Source: DATDVC01 sp964601125
Lineage (GTDB): Bacteria > Patescibacteriota > Minisyncoccia > Phycocordibacterales > WO2-35-19
Assembly (NCBI GenBank): GCA_964601125.1
Contig: CAZRKB010000002.1
Location: 1-64,000 of the forward strand
DNA: 64,000 nucleotides
Direction of reading: 5' to 3'
The translations under genes and the position numbers were made by a program. The notes below the pieces were generated by a model. The model ran no database searches. It saw only the letters and a list, made by a program, of their open reading frames with translations, and was not told the DNA's origin. Positions 17,179 through 25,435 of the stretch are shown in pieces (position 1 is the first letter of the stretch; every line of letters begins with the position of its first letter).

Positions 17179-17723
17179 ATACGCAAAATTACTTCATCAA
17201 TTTTTTTCTCCAGTTCTTCAAATGTGCCGTTGTTTTGTACTTTAAAATCGGCCAAAGCGATACAGGCAGAAAGGTTTTGTTTGTTTGGATCGTCTGAACG
17301 CATTTCTCGATTTTCATCTTCCAAAAATTTTTCAAAAGAAACTTTGTCGGTCTCACTTTTTCTGCTGATAACTCTTTCGTATCTCAACTTTGGGTCGGCG
17401 TCTATAGCAATAAGGCAGAAGTCTTTTTTTGATTTCAAAAACTCCACTTCACCAATGGTTCTGACTGATTCTATGACAGCATTTCCACTCACTCTAGCTG
17501 CTTCTTTGTAGAGTTCTTCGATTACGTATGCGCTGCCATATTTGGCTCGCAGGTCGTTTGCGGTTTGAGTTAAGTTGTCGCGGTTTCTTTCTAGCCCCAT
17601 TTTCTCCACTTCTTTACCTAAAAATTCTCGGGCAGAAAAATGCTTAAAGCCATATTTCTTTATTAAAAAACCTACTACTGCTCCTTTGCCAGCACCAAGT
17701 GTTCCTGTTATTCCTATTACCAT
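17169..17723 (-). CDS. P-loop nucleotide kinase, dephospho-CoA-kinase-like
   Basis: 184 aa from ATG at 17723. The Walker A loop GTLGAGKGAVV sits at residues 5-15, followed by FSAREFLGKE, AYVIEELY, a lid-like arginine-rich segment (YERVISRKSETDKVSFEKF) and DFKVQNNGTFEEL near the end, as in CoaE/AMP-kinase-like enzymes. The same type is common in CPR and archaeal genomes without a proven substrate. An N-terminally longer form starting at 17750 would put nine extra residues before the beta1 strand and is less likely. Confidence 0.75.
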   Translation of the reverse strand: MVIGITGTLGAGKGAVVGFLIKKYGFKHFSAREFLGKEVEKMGLERNRDNLTQTANDLRAKYGSAYVIEELYKEAARVSGNAVIESVRTIGEVEFLKSKKDFCLIAIDADPKLRYERVISRKSETDKVSFEKFLEDENREMRSDDPNKQNLSACIALADFKVQNNGTFEELEKKIDEVILRIKS

Positions 17724-17802
17724 GTGTAATGATTGTAACAAAATATCCACATAAATCTATTTCAAAAATTGTAGGTTGGTATTTTATTTTCACTATTTTT
17801 GA

Positions 17803-17925
17803 TAGTATTTTTATGCTTGGTAGGGTATTAAATACTCCTGAGAGTTTGGTCTGTGGGCTTCAGGAAACACCAGGTTCTGCCCAGCGCAGAGACACAGATA
17901 GGACCCTCCCAGCGAGGGTCCACTT
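17803..17925 (+). ncRNA. Candidate small RNA with own -10 box and terminator hairpin
   Basis: TGATAGTAT (TAGTAT at 17803-17808) would start a transcript near 17815. The transcript can pair TCTGTG (17850-17855) with CACAGA (17893-17898) and GGGC (17855-17858) with GCCC (17879-17882). It ends in GGACCCTC/GAGGGTCC (17901-17921). A 46-codon frame from ATG 17813 also spans it but has no family resemblance. No known RNA family was recognised; the SRP RNA tetraloop motif is absent. Confidence 0.35.
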
Positions 17926-17971
17926 TAATTTGATAAAATTTGATTGTTTTTAAACGACTAATATAATTAGA

Positions 17972-18622
17972 TTATTCAAAAATCCTGAAAAAAAATTTAG
18001 CACAGATAATTTTTCTGTATCTTTCTTCTTCAAATGGTGCTATTGTCTGAAAACCCTTTATCTTGTCTTTACGTATGTTTAATACTCTAAGAGTTAACCC
18101 ACTTTCTCCAATTGTTCCGATAATTATTAGATCTCTATTGCTATAAATTTCACAAACAGGAGATGTCTGTACAGAAGACTTGCCATCCGCATTTCTGGCA
18201 GCAGGAATATTAAAGTTTGACAAAAATTCTATTTCACTGGACTCAGCAATTATTGATTTTAGTAGTGGCCTCGCCCCACCAAAAGGCTGTGGAATCCATG
18301 GAAAAATAATTTTGACAAACAAAAAACCAGTTACAATTAATAAAATTCCACAGATTACAATCTTAATAAAATTAGATCTTCTAGATAAAAATTGGGTACC
18401 TAATAGACGATGAATAAGAATGGAAAATGGTATAACGAATAATAATATAGTTACAATACCGCTTAAAATAAAACGAGTTTGTAATAAATCATATTCAAAA
18501 TAACCGTAATCATTCAAATGAATGTTCCATAGTAAAAACCCTAATCCATAGCTAAGTGCCAAAAATAAGGCTACTATTCTAGAGAGCGTCTCTAAATTTT
18601 CTTTGGAATCCTTCCAATTCAT
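17972..18622 (-). CDS. Membrane protein, unknown function
   Basis: 216 aa from ATG at 18622, two bases after the 3' end of tRNA-Gln. Longer frames read antisense-free through the tRNA itself and are not credible. Three membrane helices near residues 15-35, 50-72 and 84-105 are followed by a C-terminal extracytoplasmic or cytoplasmic domain of about 110 residues rich in beta strands. I do not recognise the family. Because it abuts the tRNA, the two are probably transcribed together and separated by tRNA processing. Confidence 0.6.
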   Translation of the reverse strand: MNWKDSKENLETLSRIVALFLALSYGLGFLLWNIHLNDYGYFEYDLLQTRFILSGIVTILLFVIPFSILIHRLLGTQFLSRRSNFIKIVICGILLIVTGFLFVKIIFPWIPQPFGGARPLLKSIIAESSEIEFLSNFNIPAARNADGKSSVQTSPVCEIYSNRDLIIIGTIGESGLTLRVLNIRKDKIKGFQTIAPFEEERYRKIICAKFFFRIFE

Positions 18623-18624
18623 AG

Positions 18625-18695
18625 CTGCCGGACCTGGATTCGAACCAAGATAAACGGATTCAGAGTCCGTTGTCCTACCATTAGACGATCCGGCA
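18625..18695 (-). tRNA. tRNA-Gln(CTG)
   Basis: Reading the minus strand, acceptor TGCCGGA pairs with TCCGGCA. The anticodon arm ACGGA/TCCGT has loop CTCTGAA, giving CTG. The T arm contains GGTTCGAATCC. CCA is not encoded. Confidence 0.95.
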
Positions 18696-18781
18696 AAAGT
18701 CATTTAACTTCCATAAAATAACAGAAAAATAAGGTTTAGTAAATGAAGAGATGGCCCTTTACTGGTTTTTGCAAATTTTTA

Positions 18782-18790
18782 TGGTACAAT
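18782..18790 (+). promoter_or_regulatory. Extended -10 promoter, leaderless geometry
   Basis: TGGTACAAT ends 7 nt before the ATG at 18798. Confidence 0.6.
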
Positions 18791-18797
18791 CACTACT

Positions 18798-19052
18798 ATG
18801 CATTCAATTTCAAAAAAGACTCCGTTTATAATTATAGGCATAACGTCCGCTATATTTTCGCGGACCATGTTTTTCTTTTTCGACGATCCCGAAGGGCCAA
18901 ACTTGCTTGTGGTTTTCGTGATGGCGGCGGTTTTGTACCTTCCATCACTCATAACTTATCGGCTTAATTGCGGAGTTTCAACTGCAAAGAGGGTATTGCT
19001 AGCGATCTGTACTCAAGCCGTATTAGCTACTGGCATTTACTTTTTGTTGTAA
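18798..19052 (+). CDS. Small membrane protein, unknown function
   Basis: 84 aa with helices at about 9-25 (FIIIGITSAIFSRTMFF), 35-55 (NLLVVFVMAAVLYLPSLI) and 66-83. The overlapping frame from 18743 lacks any membrane or family pattern and is rejected. The -10 box 7 nt upstream supports this start. Family not recognised. Confidence 0.65.
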   Translation: MHSISKKTPFIIIGITSAIFSRTMFFFFDDPEGPNLLVVFVMAAVLYLPSLITYRLNCGVSTAKRVLLAICTQAVLATGIYFLL

Positions 19053-19143
19053 ACTTCTGAAGTTGTATCAGTCCAATACAAACTGCCCACATAGATAGAC
19101 TTTGTGGTAAGTTGAAGGAGTAAAAGAAAAAAATAAAAATAAA

Positions 19144-19692
19144 ATGAAAAAGATTTTTTGGGTTGTTATTGTGGGGGTTTTAGTTGTGGCCACATTTGTT
19201 TTTGCCCCAAAGGACGCCGATGTTGAAGAAAAAATAGTTTTAGATGCACGCAGTGCCACTTTTTTGATTGTTGGTAAGGAAGTGATTTTGGGAGAAGTGG
19301 CACCCGGTTCGAATACAATAACCCGTTATTTTGGCAATGAATTGAAAACTGATCTAAATGATGACGGCAGGGAGGATGCAGTCTTCCTAGTTACTCAAGA
19401 GACGGGTGGCTCGGGAGTTTTTTTCTATGTAGTCGCTGCACTTAATACCGAAAAAGGATATGTAGGTTCAGACGGGTTTTTCCTTGGAGACAGGGTGGCT
19501 CCCCAAACTACTGAGCTAAGTAAAAACCCGCGGCATAAAAATGTCATCGTTGTCAATTACGCAGACCGCTCTCCTCAGGAACCTTTCACAACAAAGCCGT
19601 CAGTTGGCAAAAGTGCTTATCTAAAACTCGATCTAGAAAGAATGCAGTGGGGTATTGTGGTGCCCGACTTCGAAGGCGAAAGTGATTTTTAA
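19144..19692 (+). CDS. Membrane-anchored extracytoplasmic protein, unknown function
   Basis: 182 aa with an N-terminal hydrophobic anchor (residues 4-21) and a beta-rich outer domain. The segment ELKTDLNDDGREDAVFLVTQ resembles a calcium-binding FG-GAP/dockerin-like loop (DLNDDGRED). This protein type recurs in Parcubacteria, usually as a single-domain periplasmic protein; role unknown. It is preceded by an A-rich leader without a Shine-Dalgarno site and followed 8 nt later by the YibE/F gene, so the two probably form an operon. Confidence 0.7.
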   Translation: MKKIFWVVIVGVLVVATFVFAPKDADVEEKIVLDARSATFLIVGKEVILGEVAPGSNTITRYFGNELKTDLNDDGREDAVFLVTQETGGSGVFFYVVAALNTEKGYVGSDGFFLGDRVAPQTTELSKNPRHKNVIVVNYADRSPQEPFTTKPSVGKSAYLKLDLERMQWGIVVPDFEGESDF

Positions 19693-19700
19693 ATGTAAAT

Positions 19701-20870
19701 ATGAAAATACAAGCATTTATTTTTGTTTTAATAGCCACCATTTCTCCATTTTTTGCTTTTGGGCAAGAGGCGGAGATAGTGCAAGATAAATATGAGAACG
19801 TTCTTGCGCGAGTAGTAGAAGTGGTGGTTCAAGAAAACAAAATTATCCCAGGCACTGATACGTCTGCTTTGCACCAAACCATAAGGGCAGAGATTCTCGA
19901 GGGGCAATTAAAGGGTCAAGTGGTGCAAATTGAAAACGACTATTTAAAACTAAAAGAAGGGGAAAAGTTTTATCTGTTGCACACTACTGATTGGGAAAGT
20001 GGCAAAGACTATTTTTCTGTGCATGAAAAATATAGGCTACCAAGCATGCTTGTATTGATTGCAATTTTTATTTTTATCTCATTATTTTTTGGTCGCGGGC
20101 AGGGGCTCAGAGGACTCGCGAGTTTAATCGGCAGCATCGTACTCATAGTTTTTGTTTTGATACCCGGTATTTTAAAAGGTATTTCGCCGGTGTTCATGAC
20201 CATAGCTGTGTCGTCGGTCATTATTGTTCTGGGTTCTTATGTGACGCATGGGTTTAATAAAGTTACTTCTGCGGCTGTGATAGGCATGATACTGACAGTT
20301 TTGATAACCGGCACATTCGCTTATTTTTCTGTTCAATTTACTTCTCTGTCTGGTTATGATTCAGAGGAATCGGTTTATCTTACGTTTAATTCGAGGGGCA
20401 GCCTCGATATTGTCGGGCTTCTTTTTGGCGGTATCATGATAGGACTTTTGGGTGTGCTTTATGACGCGGCTATTTCGCAAGCTATATCAGTCGAAGAATT
20501 ATGGAAAATCGCTCCGCATGTTTCTCCAAATAAAATATACGCAAGAGCTATTCGCATAGGCAGGGAACATATCGGAGCTTTGGTTGATACGTTGGCTATC
20601 GCTTATGTCGGGGCGTCCTTGCCGCTCCTCCTCTTATTTTTTCAAACTTCTATGGAGAATCCGCTTATTACATTAAACAGAGAAATTTTTGCTACAGAAA
20701 TAGTGAGGATCATAATTGGCTCGATAGGGCTAATACTGGCCGTACCGATCACTACACTAGTTGCGGTCAAAATGTTGAAAGGTGGTCATGCTCACGAAAT
20801 AGGCGAATCTGAAATTAATAAAGAAATAAATAAATTGGAAGGAACAAGCGGACATTCTCATAGCCATTAA
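19701..20870 (+). CDS. YibE/F family multi-pass membrane protein
   Basis: 389 aa: signal peptide (1-22, ending FAFGQ), an extracytoplasmic domain of about 90 residues, then seven or eight membrane helices from residue 114 on. SVQFTSLSGYDSEESVY followed by FGGIMIGLLGVLYDAAISQA is characteristic of the YibE/F family. The family is linked with transport, but its substrate is not established. A His-rich C-terminus (GHSHSH) suggests metal contact. Stop lies just before a hairpin terminator shared with a convergent gene. Confidence 0.9.
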   Translation: MKIQAFIFVLIATISPFFAFGQEAEIVQDKYENVLARVVEVVVQENKIIPGTDTSALHQTIRAEILEGQLKGQVVQIENDYLKLKEGEKFYLLHTTDWESGKDYFSVHEKYRLPSMLVLIAIFIFISLFFGRGQGLRGLASLIGSIVLIVFVLIPGILKGISPVFMTIAVSSVIIVLGSYVTHGFNKVTSAAVIGMILTVLITGTFAYFSVQFTSLSGYDSEESVYLTFNSRGSLDIVGLLFGGIMIGLLGVLYDAAISQAISVEELWKIAPHVSPNKIYARAIRIGREHIGALVDTLAIAYVGASLPLLLLFFQTSMENPLITLNREIFATEIVRIIIGSIGLILAVPITTLVAVKMLKGGHAHEIGESEINKEINKLEGTSGHSHSH

Positions 20871-20877
20871 CAAAGAT

Positions 20878-20910
20878 GGGGCCGACCTGGCGTCAGCCCC
20901 AAAATTTTTT
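20878..20910 (+). terminator. Terminator between convergent genes
   Basis: GGGGC/GCCCC outer stem with an imperfect GAC/GTC inner stem (20878-20900) followed by AAAATTTTTT. Confidence 0.7.
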
Positions 20911-21396
20911 CAACTCTACCTCCACATTTTTCCAGATCTCTTCCCATTTCCAAAGAGAAGAATCTGGATCACCAGCCAAACATGGCCGATTTATCACCAC
21001 TCGGTAGCTTGTTATCTCAGTGGATATAATTCCACTGATCCCCGAGAGGTTTTCGTGTAGCTTTTCCTGGTTTTCTATTTTGTACTTCACGTCGATGACC
21101 AGGAATTTATCGCACCCTCCTTGAGGTACAAGCTTTCGATCTCTTACCCCACGTAAGATTTCCGCCGAATATTGCTGTTTCCCCCAAGTGCCCTTTTTGG
21201 TTTGGAACATGTCTGTATCTGTTAAAGAAACGACCATATTCCTTGTTTCTCTGAAGAAGCTCCATCCAAGAGCTGTCAATATAACCATGGTAGCCACGGT
21301 TCCCAGGGCTGCTCCGACAACAAGCATTTTTTCTTTTTTGTTCCACGGTGGCTGTTCGTTTGATTTACCCGCTTTTCTAATCTTAGTTGTGCTCAT
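20893..21396 (-). CDS. Membrane-anchored protein, unknown function
   Basis: 167 aa with a basic N-terminus, one membrane helix at about 25-47 (MLVVGAALGTVATMVILTAL) and an outer domain with two Cys (near 103 and 146) that may pair. AAAGGAG precedes the ATG by 4-10 nt. No family recognised. It follows the 34-codon gene on the same strand but a hairpin separates them. Confidence 0.6.
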   Translation of the reverse strand: MSTTKIRKAGKSNEQPPWNKKEKMLVVGAALGTVATMVILTALGWSFFRETRNMVVSLTDTDMFQTKKGTWGKQQYSAEILRGVRDRKLVPQGGCDKFLVIDVKYKIENQEKLHENLSGISGIISTEITSYRVVINRPCLAGDPDSSLWKWEEIWKNVEVELKKFWG

Positions 21397-21420
21397 AATC
21401 TCCTTTCTAGCCTAGTTAAA

Positions 21421-21444
21421 TCGCGAGTCCAAGTGGACCCGCGA
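21421..21444 (-). terminator. Hairpin after the 34-codon gene
   Basis: TCGCGAGTCCA pairs with TGGACCCGCGA (11 bp, one G-T pair, 2-nt loop). On the minus strand it is followed by TTTAAC, a weak T tract. Confidence 0.6.
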
Positions 21445-21458
21445 TAGTCATCTGATGG

Positions 21459-21563
21459 CTAGCCACGGATTAGAAGATCCGCAAGCTCCCACAGAATAAA
21501 TATTGCTGAAGAAAGCAACAAAGCTGCTTTCTTCGAGCGTTTAGAAAATCCGGAAAGAAACAT
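21459..21563 (-). CDS. 34-residue membrane peptide
   Basis: ATG at 21563, stop TAG at 21461-21459. ACGGAGG lies about 12 nt upstream and TATAGT further up. The product has a basic start (MFLSGFSKRSKKAA) and one hydrophobic helix (residues 14-32) ending in IRG. A good ribosome site, a promoter-like box and a following hairpin support a real gene, but no homologue is known to me. Confidence 0.5.
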   Translation of the reverse strand: MFLSGFSKRSKKAALLLSSAIFILWELADLLIRG

Positions 21564-21620
21564 TGTTTCTCTGCCTCCGTTTTTTATCCTACTATACTAC
21601 GATTGATTTGTAAAGCGCGA

Positions 21621-22595
21621 CTATTCTTCCCAATGAGTTTTGATGTATTCCTCAGCCTCACTCATTGATAGAGGGTGGGTGGAGTTGCCTACTCTAACGA
21701 AAAATTCTTCATCCGCGCCGTTTTTCAAGTAGGCTGGTTTATGACTCTCGCTTACTGAAATAACGCAGATATCCTTGCTTTCTATTCTTTCAAACTTAAT
21801 GTCAATATATCTCAAAAAATGAACACCAATTTGGGTTTTTATCAGCTGAGTCAAGTGATTTTCAAAACCATCTCTATTTTTTTTCGGCAAAGTTTCAAAA
21901 TCATCTTTGAGACCCACGGCATCACCTTCGTTATTTGCACCAATAACCAAAATTCCTCCTTCGGTGTTGAGGAATGCAACAAGCGTTTTCGTGGCGGCTT
22001 TTTCCAAGTCGCGATTAGTGGTCATTTTACGCTTGTCATATCTTAAAGATTCTTTAAATTCGGTAAACAAGTTTTCGCCACCGCTTAAAATTTCACTTAG
22101 TCTTCGAGGATTGTTTTTATTTGGGTTGTGGCGCAAGGCTTGCTTTATAATACTCAAATATTCTTCAGCATTTGAAACATTTCGCATTTTAGTTTTCTTG
22201 TTTCCGTTTTGATGCAAGATGATGGTTGAGTGCTTCATTAGTCTGCCTATTGGAGATTCGTAAGTTTCTATAGATGTTATGTCAGCTATCCTTATAAGTT
22301 GCTTCCTTCTAAAAAGAAGGCCTGATTTGCGCACTATCTCTTTCTGGCCTATCTCAAAATATGAAAAATACCAATCGAAAAATATAATTGAAATATAGAT
22401 TAGTTGAAGCGAAGAAAAAGCTGATACCAAAAATATGTCATAACGCAAAAGATCGTCCGCTCCAAATCTCCTGTACAACATCTCGTAGTTTTCAAGGAAG
22501 GAAAGTATGTAGAGAGCTACAGCGGCAAGTATTTCCATTATCAACACTCGCTTTATGAACACTAAAGGACCTTCTTTGACTATTGTCCGACGCAT
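21621..22595 (-). CDS. Membrane bPH2 domain fused to AlbA_2/Schlafen-type domain
   Basis: 324 aa. Residues 1-75 hold two membrane helices (IMEILAAVALYILSFL; LQLIYISIIFFDWYF). Residues about 78-155 form a bacterial PH-like domain of the YdbT type (GLLFRRKQLIRIADITSIET). Residues about 172-324 match the AlbA_2 (Schlafen-like) domain: ENLFTEFKESLRYD, TLVAFLNTEGGILVIGANNEGDAVG, and a C-terminal YFVRVGNST-like strand (here EEFFVRVGNSTHPLS). AlbA_2 domains bind nucleic acid or nucleotides in regulators and Schlafen-type nucleases. Joining it to a membrane PH unit would tether that activity to the inner face of the membrane. Domain calls are confident, the joint function is not known. Confidence 0.85.
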   Translation of the reverse strand: MRRTIVKEGPLVFIKRVLIMEILAAVALYILSFLENYEMLYRRFGADDLLRYDIFLVSAFSSLQLIYISIIFFDWYFSYFEIGQKEIVRKSGLLFRRKQLIRIADITSIETYESPIGRLMKHSTIILHQNGNKKTKMRNVSNAEEYLSIIKQALRHNPNKNNPRRLSEILSGGENLFTEFKESLRYDKRKMTTNRDLEKAATKTLVAFLNTEGGILVIGANNEGDAVGLKDDFETLPKKNRDGFENHLTQLIKTQIGVHFLRYIDIKFERIESKDICVISVSESHKPAYLKNGADEEFFVRVGNSTHPLSMSEAEEYIKTHWEE

Positions 22596-22647
22596 CCTCT
22601 CATGTTAGCATAAATTATCATATTTATTTATCGGCTTATTTTATATT

Positions 22648-23367
22648 ATGGAAGGAGAATCAAACAATAAATTATCGGTGCCGCTAGCTATCGTTTTTGC
22701 TGGACTTTTGATTGCTGGAGCTGTTATGTATGGCAAAGTTAACATAACTACCGTTGCCGCACCTCAGGTGGCCCAAGTTAATCAACCTGCCGGGCAGGTG
22801 GTTAATAGTTTGGATCAAATGAGGCCAGTATCAAAAGACGACCATATTCGTGGCGACCTAAATGCGGATGTGATCATTGTTGAATATTCAGATACCGAGT
22901 GTCCTTTCTGCAAACAATTTCATTCAACTTTAAAGCAGGTGGTTTCTGAATATGGAAATAGAGTGGCTTGGGTGTATAGGCATCTCCCTCTTGATCAACT
23001 TCATCCTAAAGCTAGAAAAGAGGCTGAAGCTCTAGAGTGCGCGGCAGAGCTTGGTGGCAACGAAGTTTTTTGGTCTTACACCGATAGGCTTTATGAAATA
23101 ACTCCTGCCAATAATGGTCTTGATCTATCTATGCTTCCTCAAATCGCTACTTATATCGGTCTAAATGAAGCAGATTTCAACGAATGTCTTTCAAGTGGCA
23201 GACATGCGGATAAAGTAGAAGCAGATGCCCAAAACGCTTTCGCTACTGGCGGCGGTGGTACCCCCTGGAGCATTGTCGTTTCCAAATCAGGTAAAAAATA
23301 CGAACTTTCTGGCGCTCAACCAATTACATTGGTAAAACAGCTAATTGATACAGCACTGAAAAATTAG
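22648..23367 (+). CDS. DsbA-like disulfide oxidoreductase, membrane-anchored
   Basis: 239 aa: anchor at residues 10-28, then a Thioredoxin_4-type DsbA fold with the active site DTECPFCKQF (CPFC near residue 89), YRHLPLDQLHPKA and the cis-Pro loop GGGGTPWSIV. It should oxidise thiols of exported proteins outside the membrane. A second protein of this type lies at 28701-29339, with a DipZ-type fusion between, so a complete extracytoplasmic thiol system is likely. No Shine-Dalgarno site is visible. Confidence 0.92.
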   Translation: MEGESNNKLSVPLAIVFAGLLIAGAVMYGKVNITTVAAPQVAQVNQPAGQVVNSLDQMRPVSKDDHIRGDLNADVIIVEYSDTECPFCKQFHSTLKQVVSEYGNRVAWVYRHLPLDQLHPKARKEAEALECAAELGGNEVFWSYTDRLYEITPANNGLDLSMLPQIATYIGLNEADFNECLSSGRHADKVEADAQNAFATGGGGTPWSIVVSKSGKKYELSGAQPITLVKQLIDTALKN

Positions 23368-23446
23368 CTTTTGGATTGGGGACTACAAAATTGCGCAACA
23401 AATGTTCTATTTGATAAGATTATATTATTAAAACTAACTTAGACTT

Positions 23447-23719
23447 ATGGCAAACATGATGATGGGTTATGGTCCGGGTTGGGGCGGTGGATACATGGCA
23501 GGGCTTCTACCGTTCTTCTCTTTATTAGTTATTTGGAGTTTAGTTTGGAAAGGTTTGGCTCTTTGGCACTCAGCTAGGAAAGGTCAAAATTGGTGGTTTG
23601 TGATCCTGCTAGTTGTAAATACGGCCGGCATTTTAGAGATCATCTACCTCTTTGCGGTGTTAAAAATAAAATTTGGCGATTTACTTAAGAAAGATACTCA
23701 ACCAACTCCCTCCGTTTAA
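23447..23719 (+). CDS. DUF5652 family small membrane protein
   Basis: 90 aa. A Met/Gly-rich start (MANMMMGYGPGWGGG) leads into two helices (about 18-37 and 49-68) with WSLVWKGLALWHSARKGQNWW and VNTAGILEIIYLF, the signature of DUF5652, a family frequent in CPR genomes and of unknown function. It is followed by a bidirectional terminator. Confidence 0.85.
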   Translation: MANMMMGYGPGWGGGYMAGLLPFFSLLVIWSLVWKGLALWHSARKGQNWWFVILLVVNTAGILEIIYLFAVLKIKFGDLLKKDTQPTPSV

Positions 23720-23722
23720 AAA

Positions 23723-23755
23723 CAAAACACCCCTTGACTAGCTCGGGGTGTTTTG
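23723..23755. terminator. Bidirectional terminator
   Basis: CAAAACACCCC pairs perfectly with GGGGTGTTTTG around an 11-nt loop, with T tracts on both strands. It serves the convergent genes on either side. Confidence 0.9.
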
Positions 23756-23776
23756 CAAATCATAGTAGCACCACTA

Positions 23777-24757
23777 CTACGGAGAAGTAGTGGTAGCTGT
23801 TATTGGGCTCGTGGTGGCCTTGTTGCCTGAAGCGTCAGACGATTCTATAAGAAGATGGAAAAGAGTGCTTGTGGAGAGGTTGTTTATGGTTAAGCTGTGA
23901 CTTGTAACCAACGCGCCGCTTTGGACAAATTCTGCTAAAGCCGTATTAATTGGGGTTGAGGTGGAGAAGTAAACCTTAGAAGAAGCGGCTTCGTTCGTGT
24001 TCCAACTAACCATGATACTTGATGTACTCGCGGATAGGGAGAGGTTGCTTATAGAAGGCGCGACAGTGTCAGGTTCTGGCACAGGGGGAGTCGAGGTGGC
24101 ACTTGATTTAGTGGTAAAACTTACTTGGTTAGAAGAAGTATTACCAAATCGGTCTTTAGCTTCTACCAAAGCGTAGTAATTTGTGTTTGGAGAGAGACCA
24201 AAGATAAAAGCGTAATGATTTTTTCCGTCGAAATGATTAAATGAGCGAACGCTCGGGTGACTTGTATTTGCTGGAGAAGTGGTAGAGTAATAAACTTTAC
24301 CGGTTGATTTTTCGTCTGTATTCCAAACAATCAAAGCAACAGTTTGCCCAGTTTTGGTCAAAAGACCAGAAATTATTGGAGCGGTGGTGTCAGGGGTGGA
24401 AGTTGCTGGTTTAGGAATAGGGAAGGGGCAATTTTGATCTAGGTTGATGTTGTCCCAATTTGTGTTAATCCAACCAAAGGAGAAGGGGAAAAATCTTTGT
24501 AAACACACCCTTCGATACTTGTCTTCGTATTGCTCGATTTTTTTATCGAATTTTTCTTTTTGCTTCTCCTCCTTCTCTTTAAGTTTTTTTGCTTGCTTTT
24601 CCTGTTTTTCTATCTGCCTCTCTATTTTTTGGGCCACTTTTTCTTTCTGTTTCTCAAATTTGTCTCCACTATCATTATCCGCAAAAACAAAATTTGGGGT
24701 AAAAGAAGAAAGAGCAACCATGAAAGAGAGCAGGCCAATATTTAGTTTACTCATCAT
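23777..24757 (-). CDS. Secreted coiled-coil protein with two FN3-like domains
   Basis: 326 aa: signal peptide (about 1-26, ending FVFA), a Lys/Glu coiled coil (30-85), a small Cys/Trp segment, and two fibronectin/phosphatase-N-like beta-sandwich repeats (about 125-215 and 230-322) sharing IVWNTDEKSTGKVYYSTT and VSWNTNEAASSKVYFSTS. It is probably displayed outside the cell. It is divergently arranged with the ECF sigma factor gene across 138 nt, a layout in which the sigma factor often controls the neighbour. Confidence 0.8.
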   Translation of the reverse strand: MMSKLNIGLLSFMVALSSFTPNFVFADNDSGDKFEKQKEKVAQKIERQIEKQEKQAKKLKEKEEKQKEKFDKKIEQYEDKYRRVCLQRFFPFSFGWINTNWDNINLDQNCPFPIPKPATSTPDTTAPIISGLLTKTGQTVALIVWNTDEKSTGKVYYSTTSPANTSHPSVRSFNHFDGKNHYAFIFGLSPNTNYYALVEAKDRFGNTSSNQVSFTTKSSATSTPPVPEPDTVAPSISNLSLSASTSSIMVSWNTNEAASSKVYFSTSTPINTALAEFVQSGALVTSHSLTINNLSTSTLFHLLIESSDASGNKATTSPITATTTSP

Positions 24758-24895
24758 TTTTAATTCTATTAACTTGTAAAAAGCGTTTGACCGCTACATG
24801 AGGGAGACGAAGCACTTACACCACTTCTTTCATCGACAAACAGGACTTCTTGTTGTATTTTAAATTGAAAGAAAAAGAGGTCTTAAACGTCTACC

Positions 24896-25435
24896 ATGGA
24901 AGACAAAAAGCGATATTTTGAAAATATTTATAAAAAAGAGGCAGACAACATATTCCGCTTTATTTTGCTTCGAGTTTCAAATCGAGAAGAAGCTGTGGAT
25001 ATCGCGGAAGAAGCTTTTTATAAATTTTGGCAGATGGTCATAGGGGGTGAAAAGATCGAACACCCTAAAGCTCTTCTTTTTAAGATATCCAGGAACAAAA
25101 TCATAGATTGGTATAGAAAGAAAAAGGCGGAATCGCTCGAAGAAGTGATGTCAGATGAAAACGAAGATAATAAAAATATGCCTGAAATAACTGACAGTGT
25201 AGCTCATGAAAAAATTATTTTTAGCGCGGAAACTTTGTGGGTAATGAAAAATTTAAACAAATTGCCATCTGAATACGGAGAAATTATAAGAATGCGTTTC
25301 GTGCACGATCTCTCGCTTGATGAAATGGCAAACATATTAAGTGTAAGCAATAACGCTGTGTCTTTACGTCTAAACCGAGCCTTGCAAAAATTAAGAGAAC
25401 AATTAGGAATTGATATTAAAAACAAACATGAATGA
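24896..25435 (+). CDS. ECF-type RNA polymerase sigma factor
   Basis: 179 aa with region 2 (ADNIFRFILLRVSNREEAVDIAEEAFYKFW, -10 recognition; RNKIIDWYRKKK) and region 4 (LPSEYGEIIRMRFVHDLSLDEMANIL plus the helix-turn-helix VSNNAVSLRLNRALQKLR, -35 recognition). Region 1 and 3 are absent, as in ECF factors. Its stop overlaps the start of the next gene (ATGAATGA), which encodes the probable membrane partner. No Shine-Dalgarno site is visible. Confidence 0.95.
   Translation: MEDKKRYFENIYKKEADNIFRFILLRVSNREEAVDIAEEAFYKFWQMVIGGEKIEHPKALLFKISRNKIIDWYRKKKAESLEEVMSDENEDNKNMPEITDSVAHEKIIFSAETLWVMKNLNKLPSEYGEIIRMRFVHDLSLDEMANILSVSNNAVSLRLNRALQKLREQLGIDIKNKHE

Noticed and set aside
17803..17925. Signal recognition particle RNA
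   Set aside because: The conserved GGAA-type apical loop and AGCAG motif are absent.
18623..18703. Longer N-terminus of the membrane protein at 17972
   Set aside because: It would be translated from tRNA-Gln itself.
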